A stretch of DNA of 64,000 bases from Sinorhizobium fredii USDA 205 (GTDB taxonomy: Bacteria; Pseudomonadota; Alphaproteobacteria; Rhizobiales; Rhizobiaceae), in NCBI RefSeq assembly GCF_001461695.1, contig NZ_AUTC01000141.1, forward strand, positions 1-64,000, written 5' to 3'. The translations under genes were made by a program, and so were the position numbers. Shown in pieces: positions 38,570 to 46,816 of the stretch. The notes beneath the pieces are model-generated. The model saw only the letters and a list, made by a program, of their open reading frames with translations. It made no database searches and had not been told where the DNA came from. How positions within the stretch are numbered: position 1 is the first letter of the stretch; each line of letters opens with the position of its first letter.

Positions 38570-39448
38570 ATGCCCGAAATGCCCGCCGCCTCCGGCGCCG
38601 TCATCGTCATATCCAGCCATGTGATTCGCGGCACCGTCGGCAATCGCGCCGCGGTGTTCGCCCTCGAAACGCTCGGGCACCGGGTGTGGGCCCTGCCGAC
38701 GGTCATTCTTCCCTGGCATCCCGGCCATGGCCGCTCGACGCGGGTGGTGATGCCGGACGCGGATTTCCAGTCCATCATCGATGATCTCGCCAAGGCCCCC
38801 TGGGTGGGCGAGGTACGCGCCGTCCTGTCCGGTTACCTTGGCTCGCCAGCCCAGGCCGAGGGCGTTGCCCGGCTGGTGACTACGCTCAGTGAACGCAATC
38901 CGGACCTTTTCTACGCCTGCGACCCGGTGATCGGCGACGCGAACGGTCTTTACGTGCCGGCCGAGATCGCTGCCGCCATTCGCGATCGGCTACTGCCGCT
39001 GGCGACGCTGGCGACGCCCAACCGGTTCGAGCTCGCCTGGCTCGCCGGTGCGGCGCTTGAAACCAACCAGGCGATCCTCGACGCTGCGCTCGGTCTCGGG
39101 CCGTCCCGAGTGCTGGTGACGTCGGCGATCCCGATGATGAGCGGCGGCACCGGCAATCTCTATCTTTCCGGGCGGCACGCGCTGCTTGCCGAGCACCGGC
39201 TGATCGACAATCCGCCGAACGGCACCGGAGACCTGCTCTCGGCCGTCTTTCTGGCGCGGCTTCTCCAGGGGCTTTCCGAGGAGCGCGCTTTGCAGATGGC
39301 GACCGCCAGTGTGTTCGAGATCATCGCGCGCAGCCGCAAACGCGGCGCCGACGAACTGACGCTCGAACAGGATGCACCGAGCCTGGCGACGCCGATGGCG
39401 ATGGTGCAGATGCGCCGGCTGTTGCATCCGAGCCAGGTGAAGAAATAG
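38570..39448 (+). CDS. pdxY: Pyridoxal kinase (PdxY/PdxK)
   Basis: The 292-aa ribokinase-fold enzyme phosphorylates pyridoxal or related B6 vitamers. VIVISSHVIRGTVGNRAAVFALETLGHRVWALPTV at the N-terminus and GYLGSPAQAEGV are typical, and NPPNGTGDLLSAVFLARLL holds the catalytic GTGD motif (Asp near residue 220). The ATG at 38570 is used, and a second in-frame ATG lies 9 bases on. Length is normal. Confidence 0.9.
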   Translation: MPEMPAASGAVIVISSHVIRGTVGNRAAVFALETLGHRVWALPTVILPWHPGHGRSTRVVMPDADFQSIIDDLAKAPWVGEVRAVLSGYLGSPAQAEGVARLVTTLSERNPDLFYACDPVIGDANGLYVPAEIAAAIRDRLLPLATLATPNRFELAWLAGAALETNQAILDAALGLGPSRVLVTSAIPMMSGGTGNLYLSGRHALLAEHRLIDNPPNGTGDLLSAVFLARLLQGLSEERALQMATASVFEIIARSRKRGADELTLEQDAPSLATPMAMVQMRRLLHPSQVKK

Positions 39449-39585
39449 CTGCGGATATAAAAGAAATGGCTCATAAGCGCTCTTCGCCCTTTCAGGCGCG
39501 CAAAGGTCGCTGTAACACTTCGACGCCCATGGTTTCCCAAGGAGCCATGCGGCAGTGAATGACAGTGGATGACGCGGGGTTACCG

Positions 39586-40233
39586 ATGGATATGCAGGGC
39601 TTTCCGGAACATCTTCTGACCGGCTACCGCAACTTCATGAGTGGTCGTTTCAGCGAACAGCAGCAACGCTACAAGACGCTTGCGGAAAGCGGGCAGAAGC
39701 CTAAGACGATGGTCATCGCCTGTTGCGATTCGCGCGCCGCACCTGAAACTATCTTCGATAGCGGCCCGGGAGAACTCTTCGTCGTTCGCAACGTCGCCAA
39801 CATGATGCCGCCCTACGAGCCGGATGGGCACTATCATTCCACATCCGCGGCACTTGAGTTCGCGGTGCAGTCGTTGCGCGTCAGCGACATCGTCGTGATG
39901 GGTCACGGACGCTGCGGCGGCATCAAGGCGGCGCTCGATCCGGATGCGGAACCCCTCTCCCCGGGCGATTTCATCGGCCGCTGGATGAACCTCCTGAAGC
40001 CGGCCGCGGAACAGATCCAGAGCAATGACTTCATGACCCAGTCGGAACGCCAGCGCGCGCTCGAGCGCGTCTCGATCCGCAACTCGGTCGCCAATCTCAG
40101 GACATTCCCCTGCGTGCAGATCCTCGAATCGAAGGGAAAGCTGCGTCTGCATGGCGCCTGGTTCGACATCTCGACCGGAGAGCTGTGGGTAATGGACGCG
40201 AAAACCGGCGATTTCGCCCGGCCTGGCACGTGA
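39586..40233 (+). CDS. Beta-class carbonic anhydrase
   Basis: The 215-aa zinc enzyme interconverts CO2 and bicarbonate. The zinc ligands are visible in VIACCDSRAAPETIF (Cys; Asp and Arg of the gate) and VVMGHGRCGGIKAAL (His and Cys). LWVMDAKTG near the end is family-typical. I used the ATG at 39586 (MDMQGFPEHLL); an upstream in-frame ATG at 39559 would add 9 residues. The 137-bp gap before it shows no gene. Confidence 0.93.
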   Translation: MDMQGFPEHLLTGYRNFMSGRFSEQQQRYKTLAESGQKPKTMVIACCDSRAAPETIFDSGPGELFVVRNVANMMPPYEPDGHYHSTSAALEFAVQSLRVSDIVVMGHGRCGGIKAALDPDAEPLSPGDFIGRWMNLLKPAAEQIQSNDFMTQSERQRALERVSIRNSVANLRTFPCVQILESKGKLRLHGAWFDISTGELWVMDAKTGDFARPGT

Positions 40234-40312
40234 TACTGCACCGCCCATGAAAGCAAGAAGCGCTGTCCTTTCGGACAGCGCCCCGGTCAATTCGCAACCC
40301 TCGGGGGATTCG

Positions 40313-41134
40313 TCAGTCGCCGTCGATCTCGGCGCCGATGATGGCGATCGCCTGTTGGTAGACGCTCGCGGCGTTCCAGCCCTGGATCGCCGCGTAGTTC
40401 ACCTGGCCCGGCTGGTAACCGCCGCCCGGTTGCCAGCCGTGGCCGCGCAGGAAGTTCGCGGTCGAGGCCAGGGCGTCGGCCTTGGAGCGGACCATGTCGA
40501 CATGGCCGTTGCCGTCGCCGTCGACGCCGAATTTCAGAACGTTCAAAGGCAGGAACTGGGTCTGGCCGATTTCGCCGTGCGCCGCGCCCCGGGCGGCCGG
40601 GCTGAGATCACCCCGTTCGACGAGTTGAAGCGCGGCGTAGAGCTGGTCGGTGAAATAGGCGGAGCGGCGACAATCATAGGCGAGCGTCGAAACGGCGGAG
40701 AGCGTATGCTCCTTGCCCATGAAGGAGCCGAAGCCGGTCTCCATGCCCCAGATCGCGATCAAAGGGCCGGCCGGCACGCCGAAGCGCTGTTCGATGCTGT
40801 CGAAAAGCCGGGCGTTCTGGGCGCGCATCTTGCGGCCGCGCGAGATGATCGCCTGGCCGCCGCGTTTCTGCATGAATTGGTCGAGCGACAGCTTGAAGCT
40901 CTTCTGGCCGCGGTCGGCGCGGATGGTCGCCCGGCTATAGGAGACGTTGGCGAGTGCCGCGTTGAGCGCTGACGAACTGATGCCGTTGCCGGCGGCCTCG
41001 CGCTTGAACTCGGCAACCCAGGCGGAAAAGCCGCCGGAGTTGTTGCCGCATTGCGCCGCCGAGGCGGCTGCGGGAAGAACTGCTATTGAGATGAGGGCTG
41101 CAAGCCCCGTCACTGCGCACCTTGCCATGTGCAT
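40313..41134 (-). CDS. Lytic murein transglycosylase (MltB-like, GH103)
   Basis: The 273-aa periplasmic enzyme cleaves peptidoglycan glycan strands. A signal peptide runs MHMARCAVTGLAALISIAVLPAAASAA. The catalytic Glu is in IWGMETGFGSFMG. QTQFLPLNVLKFGVDGDGNG and WNAASVYQQAIA follow as SLT-type signatures. There is no C-terminal peptidoglycan-binding domain. The frame is open 44 codons upstream, but the ATG at 41134 gives a clean signal peptide. A parS-like site is upstream. Confidence 0.87.
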   Translation of the reverse strand: MHMARCAVTGLAALISIAVLPAAASAAQCGNNSGGFSAWVAEFKREAAGNGISSSALNAALANVSYSRATIRADRGQKSFKLSLDQFMQKRGGQAIISRGRKMRAQNARLFDSIEQRFGVPAGPLIAIWGMETGFGSFMGKEHTLSAVSTLAYDCRRSAYFTDQLYAALQLVERGDLSPAARGAAHGEIGQTQFLPLNVLKFGVDGDGNGHVDMVRSKADALASTANFLRGHGWQPGGGYQPGQVNYAAIQGWNAASVYQQAIAIIGAEIDGD

Positions 41135-41219
41135 GGTATACCCCGTCAAAGCCCGAATAATTGACTTGAAAAGCCCGCCCCGCCCGGGCTCGTCGTTTCG
41201 CTCTCGTCCCCCAGGCGAT

Positions 41220-41235
41220 GGTTTCACGTGAATCC
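41220..41235. other. parS-like palindrome upstream of the lytic transglycosylase gene
   Basis: GGTTTCACGTGAATCC keeps the TTTCACGTGAA core and matches parS at 13 of 16 positions, about 28 kb from parB. It is the most distant candidate. Confidence 0.5.
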
Positions 41236-41256
41236 ACCGCCCGAACCTCAATGCGA

Positions 41257-41287
41257 AACCCCGCAAGGTCCGTGGCCGAGCGGGGTT
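41257..41287 (-). terminator. Possible hairpin end of the asd transcript
   Basis: AACCCCGC (41257-41264) pairs with GCGGGGTT (41280-41287) across a 15-base loop, just after the asd stop. No clear U-run follows on the minus strand, so the call is weak. Confidence 0.35.
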
Positions 41288-41312
41288 CGTATTACACTTG
41301 ATTGTCGCCTCG

Positions 41313-42347
41313 TCAGGCGGCCTGCTTGCGCGGCTTGATCAGGCCGCGATTGACAAGCAGTTCGGCGATCTGAACGGCGTTCAGCGCCGCACCCTTGCGC
41401 AGGTTGTCGGAAACCACCCACATGTTGAGGCCGTTTTCGACGGTCGCGTCCTCACGGATGCGCGAAATATAGGTGGCGTCTTCGCCGGCGCATTCGTAGG
41501 GCGTCACATAGCCGCCGTTCTCATGCTTGTCGACGACCAGGCAACCCGGCGCCTCGCGCAGGATATTGCGCGCCTCGTCGGCGGTGATCTCGTTCTCGAA
41601 TTCGATATTGACCGATTCCGAATGGCCGATGAACACCGGAACGCGCACCGCCGTGCAGGTCACCTTGATCTTCGGATCGAGCATCTTCTTGGTCTCGGCG
41701 AGGACCTTCCACTCTTCCTTGGTGTAGCCGTCTTCCATGAAGACGTCGATGTGCGGAATGACGTTGAAGGCGATGCGCTTGGTGAACTTCTTGCTCTCGA
41801 TCGGATCGGCGACGAACACGGCGCGCGTCTGGTTGAAGAGCTCGTCCATGCCGTCCTTGCCGGCGCCGGAGACCGACTGGTAGGTGGAAACGACGACGCG
41901 CTTGATCTTGGCGTGGTCGTGCAGCGGCTTCAGCGCGACGACGAGCTGGGCCGTCGAGCAATTCGGATTGGCGATGATGTTCTTCTTGGCAAAGCCGGAA
42001 ATCGCATCGGCGTTCACTTCTGGCACGATCAGCGGCACCTCGGCGTCGTAGCGCCAAGCCGAGGAATTGTCGATGACGACGCAACCCTGCTGGCCGATCT
42101 TCGGCGAGTACTTCAAGGAAACCGCGCCGCCGGCCGACATCAGGCAAATATCGGTGTCGGAGAAATCATAGGTTTCGAGGTTGGAGACCTTCAGCGTCTT
42201 GTCGCCGTAGGAGACCTCGGTGCCGATGGAGCGCGACGAGGCGAGCGCCACAACCTCATCCGCGGGAAATCCCCGTTCGGAAAGGATGTTCAGCATCTCC
42301 CGGCCGACATTGCCGGTGGCGCCTGCGACTGCAATCTTGAAACCCAT
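41313..42347 (-). CDS. asd: Aspartate-semialdehyde dehydrogenase
   Basis: The 344-aa enzyme reduces beta-aspartyl phosphate to aspartate semialdehyde, the branch point to lysine, threonine and methionine. VAGATGNVGREML is the NADP loop at the N-terminus, the catalytic Cys is in NPNCSTAQLVVAL (about residue 130), and the substrate-pocket segment PVFIGHSESVNIEF follows. Length is normal. A 38-codon Thr/Lys-rich leader reading frame lies 113 bp upstream, so attenuation of asd by its own end products is plausible (see findings). Confidence 0.95.
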   Translation of the reverse strand: MGFKIAVAGATGNVGREMLNILSERGFPADEVVALASSRSIGTEVSYGDKTLKVSNLETYDFSDTDICLMSAGGAVSLKYSPKIGQQGCVVIDNSSAWRYDAEVPLIVPEVNADAISGFAKKNIIANPNCSTAQLVVALKPLHDHAKIKRVVVSTYQSVSGAGKDGMDELFNQTRAVFVADPIESKKFTKRIAFNVIPHIDVFMEDGYTKEEWKVLAETKKMLDPKIKVTCTAVRVPVFIGHSESVNIEFENEITADEARNILREAPGCLVVDKHENGGYVTPYECAGEDATYISRIREDATVENGLNMWVVSDNLRKGAALNAVQIAELLVNRGLIKPRKQAA

Positions 42348-42860
42348 GTTCTAAGCTCTCTTTCTGTCTCTCCTCACCTGGTGGAGGCGGAGCCGCGCGG
42401 ATCGTCCGCGAGGTTCCTGTCCCCGGCCGTACCGGGGAGAGAGCGGAGGGCCAGAGACGTCAGACGGTTTTCGTCGTCGTTTTGGCCGTTGTTTTGCGAT
42501 CGAGCGAGAAAGGGCGAGCCTGCCCGGCATGGGCCGGCAGGTTCAGCGCAGCGATGGACGAACTGTTCGGTCGCATCTGAGGTTTCCTCGTTCGCCGCTG
42601 CTCTTACCGGCTTTTCCGCAAGAGTCAAGCCGCCGGCCGCTCTCCGCCTTGAATTGCCCGGCCGGATATGGGGCTTCAGTTTTCGCCGGCCGCGCCCGAT
42701 CGCCGCGTTAGACGAAAGTCATAGGACGAAAGCATCCCTGCCTCCGCCAAGGCTTTTCTGACATCCTCTCAATCAGGTGACCCGCGTTCGGGGCTTCGGG
42801 GAGGAGCTGGAACGATCCAACGGGCGCTCAAAAATGCCTTTTGAAGTGGAGGATCATCAA
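42348..42860. promoter_or_regulatory. Divergent asd / MHS transporter region with leader peptide
   Basis: This 513-bp gap has a leader ORF (42460-42576, minus), two perfect short hairpins on its asd side (CCCCGG-N5-CCGGGG and CGCGGA-N3-TCCGCG, about 42390-42437), and a CTCTCTCC run (42436-42443 on the minus strand) complementary to GGAGAGA or AGAGAG just before asd. The transporter SD GGAGG is at about 42848. The remaining DNA is not recognised. Confidence 0.6.
42460..42576 (-). CDS. Candidate Thr/Lys-rich leader peptide for asd
   Basis: This 38-codon reading frame is not in an ordinary ORF list. It starts with ATG (42574-42576) and has AGGA 8 bases upstream. It ends RKTTAKTTTKTV then TGA, with 6 Thr and 4 Lys codons in the final 12 residues. 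Such a run of regulatory codons right before a stop is the hallmark of amino-acid attenuators (compare ThrL). The stop is 113 bp upstream of asd, whose product feeds Thr and Lys synthesis. No canonical U-tract terminator is visible between them, so the mechanism may be Rho-dependent or translational. It has not been seen before by me in a named form. Confidence 0.6.
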   Translation of the reverse strand: MRPNSSSIAALNLPAHAGQARPFSLDRKTTAKTTTKTV

Positions 42861-44753
42861 ATGGCACATGTCGCAACAGCGGACGGCGTTAAAAAAGCCG
42901 GCCCCATGACCGGCGAGGAGAAGAAGGTCATCTTCGCGTCGTCGCTCGGTACCGTCTTCGAATGGTACGATTTCTATCTTTACGGGTCGCTCGCCCTCTA
43001 TATCGGAGCGACCTTCTTCAGCCAGTATCCGGAGACGACCCGCAACATCTTCGCGCTGCTTGCCTTTGCCGCAGGTTTCCTGGTGCGCCCCTTCGGTGCT
43101 CTCGTCTTCGGCCGGCTGGGGGACCTCGTCGGCCGTAAATATACCTTCCTCATCACCATCGTGATCATGGGCGTGTCGACCTTCCTGGTCGGCGTCCTGC
43201 CCGGTGCCGCCTCGATCGGCATCGCCGCGCCGATCATTCTGATCGTGCTGCGCCTGCTTCAGGGTCTTGCGCTTGGTGGTGAATATGGTGGTGCTGCTAC
43301 CTATGTCGCCGAACATGCCCCGCATGGCCGCCGCGGCTACTTCACCTCCTGGATCCAGACGACGGCGACACTCGGTCTGTTTCTCTCGCTGGTGGTGATC
43401 CTGCTCGTGCAGTTCCTGGTCGGCAAGGAAGCCTTCGCCGAGTGGGGCTGGCGCATACCCTTCCTGCTCTCCTGCGTGCTTCTCGGCGTTTCCGTCTGGA
43501 TCCGGCTGAAGATGAACGAATCGCCCGCCTTCAAGAAGATGAAGGAAGAGGGCAAGGGTTCGAAGGCGCCGCTGACGGAGGCCTTCGGCCAGTGGCGGAA
43601 TGCGAAGATCGCCCTCCTGGCCCTTTTCGGCGCCGTCGTCGGCCAGGCCGTCGTCTGGTATTCCGGCCAGTTCTACGCGTTGTTCTTCTTGCAGAACATT
43701 CTTAAAGTCGATGCCCAGTCGGCAAACCTGATGGTCGCCGCCTCGCTTTTGCTCGGCACCGGCTTCTTCGTGTTCTTCGGCTGGCTTTCCGACAAGATCG
43801 GCCGCAAGCCGATCATCATGGCCGGTCTCCTGCTCGCCATGCTGACGTACTTCCCGCTTTTCAAGGCAATGACCTGGGCGGGCAACCCCGCTCTTGCCGA
43901 AGCCCAACAGAACATCCGTGCAACGGTCACTGCCGCTCCGGGCGACTGCAATTTCCAGTTCAATCCGACAGGCGTCCAGAAGTTCACGACGTCCTGCGAT
44001 ATCGCGACGGACTTTCTCACCCGCAACTCGGTGCCCTACGACGTCGTGACCACGGCCGCCGCGGGAACGCCGGCAACCGTGAACATCGGCGAGACGACGA
44101 TCACCGGCTACGACGCCGTTGCTGCCGGCGACAAGGCCAAGGCTGAAGACTCCGCATTCAAGAAGCAGGTCAACATGGCGCTCCAGGCCTCGGGCTACCC
44201 GTTGGTGCGTGGTGCGGCCAAGGTGCCGGAATCCAAGCTCGATGGCTTCGTTGCTGCCAATCCGGAACTGGCCCTTGATGCCGGCGCCATCCGCGCCGGC
44301 GAGAAGGCCATGGTTCCGGCCGACAAGCTTGTCGCCGACAAGCTGCTCACCAAGGACGAAGTCGGCGGCGCCACCGAAATGGCGGTCTATTCGATCGACA
44401 AGGGCGGCGCCTTCACGATGGTGGCCGACCCGGCTCGCGTCAACTGGACGGTGATCATCGCGGTTCTGACGGTCCTCGTCATCTATGTGACGATGGTCTA
44501 CGGCCCGATCGCTGCCCTGCTCGTCGAGCTCTTCCCGACCCGCATCCGCTACACCGGCATGTCGCTGCCCTATCACATCGGCAACGGCTGGTTCGGTGGC
44601 CTGCTTCCGGCGACGGCCTTCGCGATGAGCGCCGCAAGGGGCGATATCTACTATGGTCTCTGGTACCCGATCGTCTTCGCCGGCCTGACGCTGGTGATCG
44701 GCCTGCTGTTCCTGCCGGAAACCAAGGACCGCGACATCCATCAGATGGACTGA
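42861..44753 (+). CDS. MHS-family MFS metabolite/H+ symporter with a large central insertion
   Basis: The 630-aa transporter resembles ProP/KgtP-type permeases: SSLGTVFEWYDFYLYGSL, RPFGALVFGRLGDLVGRKYTF and GRKPIIMAGLLL. A stretch of about 190 non-membrane residues (about 335-525, rich in TAAPGDCNF and VTTAAAGTPATVNIGETTITGYD) is inserted before the last membrane segments, making it longer than the usual 420-550 aa. GGAGG precedes the ATG at 42861; the frame extends 28 codons up but lacks an SD. The substrate is unknown. Two strong terminators follow. Confidence 0.86.
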   Translation: MAHVATADGVKKAGPMTGEEKKVIFASSLGTVFEWYDFYLYGSLALYIGATFFSQYPETTRNIFALLAFAAGFLVRPFGALVFGRLGDLVGRKYTFLITIVIMGVSTFLVGVLPGAASIGIAAPIILIVLRLLQGLALGGEYGGAATYVAEHAPHGRRGYFTSWIQTTATLGLFLSLVVILLVQFLVGKEAFAEWGWRIPFLLSCVLLGVSVWIRLKMNESPAFKKMKEEGKGSKAPLTEAFGQWRNAKIALLALFGAVVGQAVVWYSGQFYALFFLQNILKVDAQSANLMVAASLLLGTGFFVFFGWLSDKIGRKPIIMAGLLLAMLTYFPLFKAMTWAGNPALAEAQQNIRATVTAAPGDCNFQFNPTGVQKFTTSCDIATDFLTRNSVPYDVVTTAAAGTPATVNIGETTITGYDAVAAGDKAKAEDSAFKKQVNMALQASGYPLVRGAAKVPESKLDGFVAANPELALDAGAIRAGEKAMVPADKLVADKLLTKDEVGGATEMAVYSIDKGGAFTMVADPARVNWTVIIAVLTVLVIYVTMVYGPIAALLVELFPTRIRYTGMSLPYHIGNGWFGGLLPATAFAMSAARGDIYYGLWYPIVFAGLTLVIGLLFLPETKDRDIHQMD

Positions 44754-44823
44754 GCGGGCGCGAATCACGACGCGGGATGCGGTCGGAAAACCGCTTCCCG
44801 CTTCCCATCAAGCTCTCCTGACT

Positions 44824-44852
44824 CCGGCGCGGCTTCCGCGCCGGCTTTTTTT
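44824..44852 (+). terminator. Rho-independent terminator 1 after the MHS gene
   Basis: A perfect 9-bp stem (CCGGCGCGG with CCGCGCCGG) and a CTT loop are followed by C then seven T. Confidence 0.9.
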
Positions 44853-44861
44853 GATCCTTTG

Positions 44862-44886
44862 GGCGCGGCTTTCGCGCCGGCTTTTT
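44862..44886 (+). terminator. Rho-independent terminator 2 after the MHS gene
   Basis: GGCGCG with CGCGCC, with a five-base loop, is followed by GGC and TTTTT. It is nearly a copy of the first terminator, in tandem. Confidence 0.75.
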
Positions 44887-45577
44887 ATTTGGGCGGAGGC
44901 CGTGTGGCCTTCGGCGCCGGCCAGCCGCCAGTGTCGAGAAGGAAGAGCCAGTCCCGCCGGGCGAAGAGAAAGGCGACCATCATCGCCACCCAGAGACCGA
45001 GCAGCAGGCCGGCGGCCACGTCGCTCGGATAGTGGGCGCCGACGATGACGCGCGACACGCCGATCAGCAGCGCCAATATCAGAAAAAGCGGCCGTAGCTC
45101 AGGCTTCAGCATGGCGAAGGCACCGAAGAAGGCACCGGCCGCCGTCGAATGGCCGGAGGGGAAGCTCTCGAACAACCGGTCGCCGGTAAAAGGCGTCAGG
45201 CTGTAGGCGCCATAGTCGGCGAAAAGTTCCGGGCGGGCGCGGCCAATCAGGAACTTCAGCCCATGCACCAGCGCGCTTGCCGTGCCGATCGTCAACAGGA
45301 AATAGGCCGAGAGATTGCGCGCGGTTCGGGCCCGCTGTCGGATCGTGTCGCGCCGCGAAGCGCGGCGGACGACAAAGGCGATCAGGAGCAGGGTGGCGGA
45401 GGTATAGATCATCCAGGCGAAAGTGCCGACGTCGGTGATCGTCCGGTTGAAGTCGACGATCTCGTCCGGCAGGGCTTGCGCCCATTCCGACAATTGCGGA
45501 TCGAAAGGCACGAGAGCCAATACGAGGACGATCGTCGTCAGCACGATCCAGCCTGTCGAGGCAAGCGGTTGGTTCAT
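44885..45577 (-). CDS. PAP2-family membrane phosphatase
   Basis: The 230-aa integral membrane protein (about six helices) has the acid-phosphatase triad motifs KFLIGRARP, FPSGHSTAAG and SRVIVGAHYPSDVAAG. It probably dephosphorylates a membrane lipid (phosphatidic acid, or undecaprenyl or lipid-A pyrophosphate). The exact substrate is not deducible. Its stop overlaps the second terminator of the convergent MHS gene. The start codon ATG is at 45575-45577; no SD-based choice is needed. Confidence 0.9.
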   Translation of the reverse strand: MNQPLASTGWIVLTTIVLVLALVPFDPQLSEWAQALPDEIVDFNRTITDVGTFAWMIYTSATLLLIAFVVRRASRRDTIRQRARTARNLSAYFLLTIGTASALVHGLKFLIGRARPELFADYGAYSLTPFTGDRLFESFPSGHSTAAGAFFGAFAMLKPELRPLFLILALLIGVSRVIVGAHYPSDVAAGLLLGLWVAMMVAFLFARRDWLFLLDTGGWPAPKATRPPPK

Positions 45578-45641
45578 GTCGGTCTTTCCTGTCGCTTTCC
45601 TGCATGTGAAAACGAACGCGGAAAAATCAAGGGATTACAAA

Positions 45642-45673
45642 GAAAAACACCTCCGGAGTGCATCCGGAGGTGT
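45642..45673 (-). terminator. Rho-independent terminator of leuB
   Basis: An 11-bp perfect stem (ACACCTCCGGA with TCCGGAGGTGT, loop GTGCA) with an A5 run on the plus strand just before it gives a U-tract for the leftward leuB transcript. Confidence 0.9.
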
Positions 45674-45703
45674 CTGGGTAATTTGTGGTGCTGCAAGGGC
45701 CGA

Positions 45704-46816
45704 TCAGGCCGAGAGCGCCTTGAATTCGGCGAGGATGGCGTCGCCCATCTCGACGGTGCCGACCTTCTGGCACCCTTCCGCCATGATGTCGCCGGTGCGG
45801 ATGCCCTTGTCGAGCACGTTGGCGATCGCCTTCTCCAGATTGTCGGCTTCCTTCACCAGGTTGAGGGAGTAGCGCAGGCACATGGCGAAGGAGGCGATCA
45901 TCGCGATCGGGTTGGCGATGCCCTGGCCGGCGATGTCCGGCGCAGAGCCGTGCACCGGCTCGTAAAGCGCCTTGCGCTTGCCGGTCTTGGCATCCGGTGC
46001 GCCGAGCGAGGCCGATGGCAGCATGCCGAGCGAACCGGTGAGCATCGCGGCAACGTCGGAGAGCATGTCGCCGAACAGGTTGTCGGTGACGATGACGTCG
46101 AACTGCTTCGGCTGGCGCACCAGCTGCATGCCGCCGGCATCGGCCAGCATGTGCTCGAGCTGCACATCGGAATACTTCGCCTTGTGCGTCTCGGTAACCA
46201 CCTGGTTCCAGAGCACGCCCGACTTCATGACGTTGCGCTTTTCCATCGAACAGACGCGGTTATTGCGGGTGCGTGCCAGTTCGAAGGCGACGCCGGCGAT
46301 GCGTTCGATCTCGTAGGTATCGTAAACCTGCGTGTCGATACCGCGCTTCTGGCCGTTGTCGAGGTCGATGATCTCCTTCGGCTCGCCGAAATAGACGCCG
46401 CCGGTCAGTTCGCGGACGATCAGGATGTCGAGGCCCTCGACCAGCTCCGCCTTCAGCGAGGAGGCCTTGGCAAGCGCCGGGTAGCAGATGGCGGGACGCA
46501 GGTTGGCAAAGAGTTCGAGATCCTTGCGCAGCCGCAGCAGGCCGGCTTCCGGCCGCACCTCATAGGGCACCGCATCCCATTTCGGTCCGCCGACCGCGCC
46601 GAAGAGCACGGCATCGGCGGCCAGCGCCTTCGCCATGTCCCCTTCCGAGATCGCCGCGCCATGGGCGTCATAGGCGGATCCACCCACAAGCCCCTCGTCC
46701 GTCACAAAGCCGGCATCCTGCTCGGCATTCATGTAAGCGATGATTTTGCGGACTTCCGCCATGGCTTCCGGGCCGATGCCGTCGCCGGGCAGAAGGAAGA
46801 GATTGCGCACAGTCAT
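45704..46816 (-). CDS. leuB: 3-Isopropylmalate dehydrogenase
   Basis: The 370-aa NAD enzyme catalyses the third step of leucine synthesis. [20 protein letters not shown] at the N-terminus, [31 protein letters not shown] (Arg substrate contacts), [17 protein letters not shown], and [30 protein letters not shown] (metal Asp) are family signatures. Length is normal. It is followed by a strong terminator. Confidence 0.96.
   Translation of the reverse strand: MTVRNLFLLPGDGIGPEAMAEVRKIIAYMNAEQDAGFVTDEGLVGGSAYDAHGAAISEGDMAKALAADAVLFGAVGGPKWDAVPYEVRPEAGLLRLRKDLELFANLRPAICYPALAKASSLKAELVEGLDILIVRELTGGVYFGEPKEIIDLDNGQKRGIDTQVYDTYEIERIAGVAFELARTRNNRVCSMEKRNVMKSGVLWNQVVTETHKAKYSDVQLEHMLADAGGMQLVRQPKQFDVIVTDNLFGDMLSDVAAMLTGSLGMLPSASLGAPDAKTGKRKALYEPVHGSAPDIAGQGIANPIAMIASFAMCLRYSLNLVKEADNLEKAIANVLDKGIRTGDIMAEGCQKVGTVEMGDAILAEFKALSA

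Noticed and set aside
42374..42628. 84-aa ORF on the minus strand upstream of asd
   Set aside because: It is an alternate frame over the leader peptide, without SD or family; the 38-codon frame with SD and Thr/Lys run is preferred.
42828..44768. 646-aa ORF antisense to the MHS transporter
   Set aside because: It is the shadow of the coding strand; no SD and no family motif.
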